A program made the translations under genes and the position numbers. Below are positions 8,901-11,977 of a stretch of 11,977 nucleotides of DNA, in pieces. Below the pieces are notes generated by a model. It was not told where the DNA came from, searched no databases, and saw only the letters and a list, made by a program, of their open reading frames with translations. Positions within the stretch are counted from its first letter, which is position 1. Each line of letters begins with the position of its first letter. Origin of the DNA: an uncultured Prevotellaceae bacterium (GTDB lineage: Bacteria; Bacteroidota; Bacteroidia; Bacteroidales; Bacteroidaceae); NCBI GenBank assembly GCA_946624335.1, contig CAMOSA010000068.1, forward strand, positions 1-11,977. Reading direction: 5' to 3'.

Positions 8901-9164
8901 GTCATCGCGACCATCCTCTGCAAGACCCTCGCATAACGCAGCATAGTACGCCTCGCTGTCTTGCAAATCATGACCGATGCCATACAGCTCCCTCAGGATG
9001 CGATCTTTCATCTCTGTCGTAGCCTTGTTCGTGAATGTCACGGCCAGGATATGACGGTACGCACCGCCATCATCGGCCTCCACCAACAGCTTGATATACT
9101 CTACTGCCAGACGGAACGTCTTGCCCGAACCTGCAGAAGCCTTATACACCGTGAGTACTGACAT
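5910..9164 (-). CDS. AddA-like UvrD-family helicase-nuclease
   Basis: A 1084-residue superfamily 1 helicase fused to a nuclease, expected to drive 3'-5' DNA unwinding and 5'-strand degradation at double-strand breaks with the AddB-like product. Helicase motifs in order: Walker A KASAGSGKT (8-16); motif Ia AVTFTNKATTEM; motif II VMIDEFQDTS with Asp398-Glu399; motif III LIVGDVKQSIYRWRGG; motif IV VPLKYNRRSR; motif V ILTIHKSKGLEY (His718); motif VI YVAFTRARSNLYIW (Arg799, Arg801). The C-terminal PD-(D/E)XK domain shows GKLLHGVLQQI, RPDRV with Asp999, and VVDFKFG with Asp1014 and Lys1016. Having helicase and nuclease in one chain, next to a second nuclease subunit, is the AddAB layout rather than RecBCD; no RecD-like gene is present. 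It is somewhat shorter than Firmicutes AddA (about 1200). ATG at 9164 is chosen over an in-frame TTG at 9176, since Walker A then begins at residue 8 as usual. It is first in the operon, with a good promoter core at 9242-9272. Confidence 0.88.
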   Translation of the reverse strand: MSVLTVYKASAGSGKTFRLAVEYIKLLVEADDGGAYRHILAVTFTNKATTEMKDRILRELYGIGHDLQDSEAYYAALCEGLAEDGRDDLGEMEIRRRCRSALDEILHDYSRFRVSTIDTFFQSVLRGLAHELGLTANLQVEISDNEVLSRAVDRIIDGLEQDTPLLDWVFSLVSDQIEQNQQWNVTRQVKRFGRAIFNERYLLDGDRLRAVVGDAQRFERINQTIVDERNSAVAAVKASGQQLEEALSDAGVAAVDFSNGRDLVSLIGKLKSGSMDVVIGSRLLTWIEDSESLVRKTDRSAKPHLLSAAASVSSALGDVVERYLGCQHRYNSAQLVLSHLKTLRLLDAIDREVASLNAETSRFNLAKTPILLNRMIGESDAPFVFEKMGALLRHVMIDEFQDTSSLQWKNFRALLLESFAKGGRNLIVGDVKQSIYRWRGGDWRVLGHIDRSFSPEPRIVPLKYNRRSRYEVVTFNNGFFRDASRLLDQVCGDDASTLPEAFSFVDAYSDVEQLLPDGRGRDGYVRVVTYDTKELSSNDAWRSASIEDMISQIRQLHAAGLPYEQMAILVRFNKEARPIIDAFSREADLPAIVSDEAFLLSSSPAIRQLIAALRALDDGSDQVASYYVKDLGCGDLLIDASLRTLPLYELLEELCRRLRLKDIPHQDAYLFAFFDAAVDFLHNKSADIHSFLRYWDETLSGMSIPAGRVDGIRILTIHKSKGLEYHTVFLPFCAWNFESRHADNLVWCEPDEAPYDEFGLLPVTPSSKMTNSAFAEDATREHLFSRLDELNGLYVAFTRARSNLYIWSAGRPDALTKKSYTIGDLVAAVLPEGAECGEPVVTIKGEERSDNPMSPSRRGEHVTMHSYALNAVFRQSNRSRQFVQSLVTDDDEMAMSEQARQQQYIETGKLLHGVLQQIRTTADIPRVLNALEQDGVISRHAVDGTYVAVGRTDLERWIDRGLRNPVVAQWFDGSWDIFNECSIVRKHPDTGQPQTLRPDRVMLSHDGQRIIVVDFKFGAHHEDYVDQVRLYMELLQAMYPQAVVTGHIWFVYSGRVQDVSLSRSKSKPSRRHSTPDPSQLTFDL

Positions 9165-9241
9165 CGGATGATACAATATACATTATGATTACTTTGATAC
9201 GAAAACGAGCACACCGCAACGACGATGCCCGCCAAACGCTG

Positions 9242-9272
9242 CAAATGTACAAAGACTTTCCGACATAACAAA
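9242..9272 (-). promoter_or_regulatory. Bacteroidota-type promoter of the addAB-like operon
   Basis: On the minus strand, TTTG (9272-9269), a 19-nt spacer and TACATTTG (9249-9242) match both halves of the TTTG / TAnnTTTG consensus. Initiation would be near 9236, giving a leader of about 70 nt before the ATG at 9164. It is the cleanest promoter in the window. Confidence 0.65.
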
Positions 9273-9332
9273 AGATTTTCGTATTTATGAGATTTTTTTC
9301 AAAAAAAGCGAGGCCAATTCATCAGAAAACCC

Positions 9333-9340
9333 TATCTTTG
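9333..9340 (+). promoter_or_regulatory. Putative -7 element of the HU-CCDC81/SPOR gene
   Basis: TATCTTTG fits TAnnTTTG exactly and lies only 6 nt before the ATG at 9347. No TTTG is found 19-21 nt upstream. Instead there is a T7-C-A7 palindrome at 9293-9307 that could act as an A/T-rich upstream element. If functional, the transcript would be leaderless or nearly so. Confidence 0.45.
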
Positions 9341-9346
9341 TCCCCG

Positions 9347-10477
9347 ATGAAGACACTTTCTTTACACATAGAACGCCTTTTGCTCCACCACGACTGCGTC
9401 GTAGTGCCTCATTTTGGAGCGTTTGTCGTGCGCGACAACAGCGCCACACGATCCGATGCCGAGAACATCTTCTTCCCGCCATCCAGGATCGTACGGTTCA
9501 ATCCCGACATCGTCGATGACGACAACCTCCTCGTCAGTGCTGTCCGACATGAGAGACGATGCAACACAGCTGACGCCAAGCACGCCATACAAGAGATGGT
9601 GCTCAACCTACGACAGCAGCTGCTCGCCGACGGACAGGTCGACTTCGGTACCATCGGACTCTTCACACAGGATGAAGACGGAGCACTTGCCTTCTCCGCA
9701 TGTCAGGCAGGAGTCACCACACCGCGTTACTACGGACTCGACCCCTTCACCATGCCACGACTCGCCATCGTCCAAGCCACACGGAAGCCACGCCGAACCA
9801 GCGCCCAGCTCCTACGTGACAGAGCCGACAGCGACCACATCACCATACACCTCAGCCGACGTGTCCTCCGCAACACCGCCGCAGCAGCAGCCATAGCACT
9901 ACTCTGCACCCTCTTCAGCTCACCATTCCAGCTCGACGACATACGCCGGCAACAAGCATCCGTCCTCACCACACAGCACAACGAGACGCTTGCCCCTGCA
10001 AGAACCACCGACCATACCACCACCGTAACCCCCAAGCCCCACACAGCAACCCCAAAACCCCACACGGCAATCAACGAGGCACCAGCTACGCATAGCCAGG
10101 CCCTCGAAGCCGTGAGCCACCCCGCAAACGTCGCCCAGCCCAAAGCAGACATCGCCACCACCCCTGCAAGCAGTCCACTATGCTGCAACACCGTTGCAGC
10201 ACCGGCGAATGCACCCGTTCAGCCAACCCATTCCCCCTCCCTGAAAGACAACAACTTCTGTGTCGTCCTCGCCAGCAACGTATCCCGTAAGAACGCCCAG
10301 GCATTCGTCCTCCGCCTTCACGACATGGGATACACTCATGCACGCCTCCACGACAACGGCAACATACTTAGAGTCATCATTGACGGATGCGCTACCGAGA
10401 GCGACGCCGCCAAGCTCGCACACCAGATTCATCAACACGGAGCTGAATTCGCCGCAGCATGGGTCATGAAGCTATGA
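9347..10477 (+). CDS. HU-CCDC81 and SPOR domain membrane protein
   Basis: A 376-residue protein in three parts. Residues about 1-140 resemble the paired bacterial HU-CCDC81 domains (PF18174/PF18175-like): HIERLLLHHDCVVVPHFGAF near the N-terminus, FFPPSRIVRFNPDIVDDDNLL, then GQVDFGTIGLF and YYGLDPF. Residues about 177-194 (an Ala-rich run, then IALLCTLFSSPF) are the single probable transmembrane segment. A Thr/Pro/Ala-rich linker spans about 200-295. Residues 302-376 are a SPOR-type domain (FCVVLASNVSRKNAQAFVLRL...LRVIIDG...AAKLAHQIHQHG), which in known families binds denuded glycan at division septa. The inferred topology is cytoplasmic HU-like domains and a periplasmic SPOR domain. ATG at 9347 begins immediately before the conserved HU region; an in-frame ATG at 9287 would add 20 low-complexity residues upstream of the -7 element and is disfavoured. 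The stop overlaps the next start (ATGA). Codons end mostly in A or C. The function of the HU-like part is not established. Confidence 0.82.
   Translation: MKTLSLHIERLLLHHDCVVVPHFGAFVVRDNSATRSDAENIFFPPSRIVRFNPDIVDDDNLLVSAVRHERRCNTADAKHAIQEMVLNLRQQLLADGQVDFGTIGLFTQDEDGALAFSACQAGVTTPRYYGLDPFTMPRLAIVQATRKPRRTSAQLLRDRADSDHITIHLSRRVLRNTAAAAAIALLCTLFSSPFQLDDIRRQQASVLTTQHNETLAPARTTDHTTTVTPKPHTATPKPHTAINEAPATHSQALEAVSHPANVAQPKADIATTPASSPLCCNTVAAPANAPVQPTHSPSLKDNNFCVVLASNVSRKNAQAFVLRLHDMGYTHARLHDNGNILRVIIDGCATESDAAKLAHQIHQHGAEFAAAWVMKL
10028..10069 (+). repeat. Two 21-bp tandem repeats in the linker of the SPOR protein
   Basis: Positions 10028-10048 and 10049-10069 are near-identical 21-bp units, each encoding TPKPHTA in frame, with only synonymous differences (AAG/AAA, ACA/ACG, CCC/CCA). 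They lie in the predicted flexible periplasmic linker between the membrane segment and the SPOR domain. Confidence 0.8.
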
Positions 10478-11082
10478 AAAGACTACGATGCCCTAAATGC
10501 GACAACTACATCACCTTCGACGAGACACGATATGCCGAAGGACAGACACTTGTTTTCCAGTGCCCGCAATGCCAGCGACAGTTCGCCATTCGCATCGGAA
10601 CGGCCAAGCTCATGGACACACGAAAGCAAGAACGACAAACGAACGCACAAGACCCTGACGCCGACATAACAACTGGTCTCGCACAAAACCAACACGAACA
10701 ACAGCAAGACTGCGGAGCCCTCATCGTCATCGAGAACGTATTCCATTTCAAGCAGACATTGCCACTACAACTCGGAGACAACGTCATCGGACGATACGTA
10801 AGAGGAACCGACATCAACACACCCATAGAAACCGTTGACCCAAGCGTCGACACCACACACTGCATCATCAACGTACGACAAAATTCCACCGGGCAGTTCA
10901 TATACACCATACGTGATGCCAGCACAGACGGCACCGGCACATTCGTCGGTACCACAATGCTGCGCGAGAAGGATCGACGACGCATAGACGATGGAACAAT
11001 CATCACCATCGGAGCTACTACCATGATACTACGAGCAGCCGGAGCACAGGACGAAGAAACCACAGCTGAAGCAAAACACTAA
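10474..11082 (+). CDS. Zinc-ribbon and FHA-like domain protein
   Basis: A 202-residue, probably cytoplasmic protein with no signal peptide or membrane segment. An N-terminal zinc ribbon has CPKC (6-9) and CPQC (30-33), resembling the MJ0042-type finger. A charged, Gln-rich linker spans about 45-80. Residues about 83-188 look like an FHA domain: LGDNVIGRY (Gly106-Arg107), THCII (His129), IRDASTDGTGTFVG and DDGTIITIGATTMIL. The usual SRxH is here DTTH (126-129), and the NG of the usual SxNGT is DG, so several phosphothreonine contacts are missing. The start ATG at 10474 overlaps the stop of the HU/SPOR gene, which suggests translational coupling; an in-frame ATG at 10459 would add only five residues (MGHEA) and is less likely. 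Codon use is A/C-ending like its neighbour. A partner in division or signalling is inferred from the SPOR neighbour; no kinase is visible in the window. Confidence 0.75.
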   Translation: MKRLRCPKCDNYITFDETRYAEGQTLVFQCPQCQRQFAIRIGTAKLMDTRKQERQTNAQDPDADITTGLAQNQHEQQQDCGALIVIENVFHFKQTLPLQLGDNVIGRYVRGTDINTPIETVDPSVDTTHCIINVRQNSTGQFIYTIRDASTDGTGTFVGTTMLREKDRRRIDDGTIITIGATTMILRAAGAQDEETTAEAKH

Positions 11083-11098
11083 CAGCCACTCCCCCTCT

Positions 11099-11179
11099 AC
11101 TCGGTTCGAAGAGACGCTTGACACTTCAAGAAGGGGCAAACGTCTCTGCAAGTCGAGTGCGGTGAACTCTCTGTCAAGC
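11099..11179. other. Nested inverted repeats between the FHA gene and the receptor gene
   Basis: The gap between the convergent genes (11083-11208) holds perfect complementary arms. ACTCG (11099-11103) pairs with CGAGT (11154-11158), AGAGACG (11110-11116) with CGTCTCT (11141-11147), and CTTGA (11117-11121) with TCAAG (11126-11130) around a 4-nt loop. In addition, GCTTGACA (11116-11123) is the reverse complement of TGTCAAGC (11172-11179), so it competes with the inner hairpins. No T-run follows the stems. It may terminate one or both genes, or be a structured RNA or processing site. The function is unknown. Confidence 0.5.
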
Positions 11180-11208
11180 ACTTATCATACATCAGTAACT
11201 TGAATGAG

Positions 11209-11977
11209 TTATAACTTGAACGTTAATCTCATCATGACGGTTCTTCCGCATAAGCCGTAGTCGTAGGTGTAGGTGTTGATGCCGTCGAAGACGGTGTAGG
11301 AGTAGCTGCGCTGGTTCAGGAGGTTGTCGAGTTCCAAGCGGAGTACGAGGCGCTTCAATTTGTACTGGGCTGAGGCGTTGAAGAGGGACATGTGCTTATG
11401 CGTGTCGGTGGAAATCTGGCGGCGCACATGGTCGTAACCTAAGGAGAGGTCGAGGGCGGCGATGGGGAAGATGTGCAGGGCGCCAGAATGTGACAGAGAA
11501 GACAGAGCCTCACCCCCGGCCCCTCTTCCAGTGGAGAAGGGGGTAGATAGTTCAGCTGCTGAATTCTCGTCTTGTGAGTAATTACTCCCCTCGCCCTTTG
11601 GAGAGGGGCTGGGGGTGAGGCTTGACTTCGACCAGCCGTAGCGGATGTCGTAGCGCAGTTCGAGCCACTGAATGGGGGTGACAGAGGCATTGCCGTGGAG
11701 GTTGTAGTTGTTAGAGCGTACCTTGATGATGTTGGCAGCCCCCTCCTGACCTCCCCCAAGAGGGGAGGAAATGGCCTGCTCACTGTCGCCAAAGCCATAG
11801 GACGCATCAACCCCCAGTTTGGCGAAGATACTCGGGACGTTCTTCGTGCTGCTGACAGAGAAATTGGTGGAGCGGCTGCGAGTGTCGCGTTGCAAGGCAC
11901 TGCTGCTGATGTCTATGCCACTGATGCTCTGCGAATAGAGCGTGTTGCGCTTGCCCTCGTTGTGGCTGGCGGCAAGA
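11209..11977 (-). CDS. Outer-membrane beta-barrel (TonB-dependent receptor type), C-terminal part
   Basis: The last 255 residues of a larger gene that enters from the right edge; no start or plug domain is visible. Alternating polar/hydrophobic beta-strands fill the sequence. The end has a LELDNLLNQRSYSY motif and the terminal strand GRTVMMRLTFKL, as in TonB-dependent receptors and the OMP beta-barrel families of Bacteroidota (PF14905/PF00593-like), where the C-terminal aromatic/hydrophobic strand is read by the BAM machinery. The reading frame stays open to 11977. Two palindromic repeats are carried in frame: SPLGGGQEGA (element 11738-11770) and a 39-residue block from SLTPSPSPKGEG to GAGGEA (element 11506-11622). 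Neither looks like barrel sequence. With TPIQW as a short periplasmic turn, both fall in predicted extracellular loops. The substrate is unknown. The gene converges with the FHA gene, and its promoter lies outside the window. Confidence 0.82.
   Translation of the reverse strand, partial: LAASHNEGKRNTLYSQSISGIDISSSALQRDTRSRSTNFSVSSTKNVPSIFAKLGVDASYGFGDSEQAISSPLGGGQEGAANIIKVRSNNYNLHGNASVTPIQWLELRYDIRYGWSKSSLTPSPSPKGEGSNYSQDENSAAELSTPFSTGRGAGGEALSSLSHSGALHIFPIAALDLSLGYDHVRRQISTDTHKHMSLFNASAQYKLKRLVLRLELDNLLNQRSYSYTVFDGINTYTYDYGLCGRTVMMRLTFKL
11506..11622. repeat. 117-bp palindromic element inserted in frame in the receptor gene
   Basis: The ends are inverted: AGCCTCACCCCC (11506-11517) is the exact reverse complement of 11611-11622, and the similarity continues inward to about 11529 and 11600 with one mismatch and one 1-nt indel. 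The inner part contains a perfect 12-bp palindrome, GAGTAATTACTC (11576-11587). The element is 117 bp, starts and ends on codon boundaries, and adds 39 residues without a stop. No transposase or obvious target-site duplication is seen. From memory, similar 'PSPSPKGEG' sequences recur in Bacteroidales genomes; copy number in this genome cannot be judged from one window. Confidence 0.8.
11738..11770. repeat. Short palindromic repeat (SPLGGGQEG type) in the receptor gene
   Basis: CCTCCCC (11750-11756) pairs with GGGGAGG (11762-11768) around a 5-nt loop, preceded by CCCCTCCTGA. It reads in frame as SPLGGGQEGA on the minus strand. It differs in sequence from the 117-bp element but has the same C/G-rich, hairpin-forming character. 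Boundaries are approximate. Confidence 0.6.

Noticed and set aside
8253..8936. Long plus-strand open frame opposite the helicase gene (also 3077-3580, 6024-6605 and 676-1260)
   Set aside because: Each lies antisense to a gene with clear catalytic motifs, resembles no family, and reflects the high-GC complementary strand.
9730..10191. Minus-strand frame rich in Val, Trp and Gly opposite the SPOR protein linker
   Set aside because: It is a by-product of the A/C-biased coding on the other strand; the plus-strand frame has recognisable domains and coupling to the next gene.
11506..11770. CRISPR-like or insertion-sequence interpretation of the C/G-rich repeats
   Set aside because: There are no regularly spaced direct repeats, no spacers, no transposase frame and no target duplication; they are palindromic elements read through by the receptor gene.
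11209..11895. Receptor frame starting as a separate gene at the TTG at 11895
   Set aside because: The frame continues open to the window edge with beta-barrel-like sequence, so it is the interior of a larger gene.

Overview
The window looks like a chromosomal segment of a Bacteroidales bacterium, most like Prevotellaceae or Muribaculaceae. The evidence is: Bacteroidota-type promoter cores (TTTG, 19-21 nt spacer, TAnnTTTG) in front of several genes; no strong Shine-Dalgarno sequences; a HU-CCDC81/SPOR membrane protein; a TonB-type outer-membrane barrel; and G/C-rich palindromic repeats that read as 'TPSPSPKGEG' and 'SPLGGGQEG' in frame. Lineage is inferred from these traits, not from a database search. 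No tRNA, rRNA, CRISPR, transposase or phage gene was seen, and no gene-free stretch exceeds about 185 bp.

Layout. Positions 1-471 (minus) hold the N-terminal part of EttA, an ABC-F translation factor cut by the window edge. At 586-1500 (minus) is a secreted GH73 glucosaminidase with two LysM domains. Running the other way from a short region with interleaved promoters (about 1527-1574) are a cytidine deaminase (1600-2079, plus) and a secreted GH25 muramidase (2076-2909, plus), overlapping by ATGA. Convergent with these is a two-gene minus-strand operon of about 6.2 kb: an AddA-like UvrD helicase-nuclease (5910-9164) followed after 10 nt by an AddB-like Fe-S nuclease (2969-5899). Its promoter core is well formed at 9242-9272. 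Divergent from it are a HU-CCDC81/SPOR single-pass membrane protein (9347-10477, plus) and an overlapping zinc-ribbon/FHA-like protein (10474-11082, plus). After a strongly structured 126-bp gap comes the C-terminal part of an outer-membrane beta-barrel receptor (11209 to beyond 11977, minus).

How the genes fit together. Two peptidoglycan hydrolases (GH73-LysM and GH25) and a SPOR protein point to cell-wall turnover and division. AddAB is the double-strand-break resection machine. EttA throttles translation and Cdd salvages pyrimidines. The least ordinary features are two palindromic repeats inserted in frame into the receptor gene, both placed by strand topology in predicted extracellular loops; an FHA-like domain that has lost most phosphothreonine-binding residues but is coupled to a SPOR membrane protein; interleaved divergent promoters between two wall-related transcription units; and a possible leaderless start for the HU/SPOR gene. 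None of these alone proves a new system. The receptor insertions and the HU-SPOR/FHA pair are the best candidates for follow-up.
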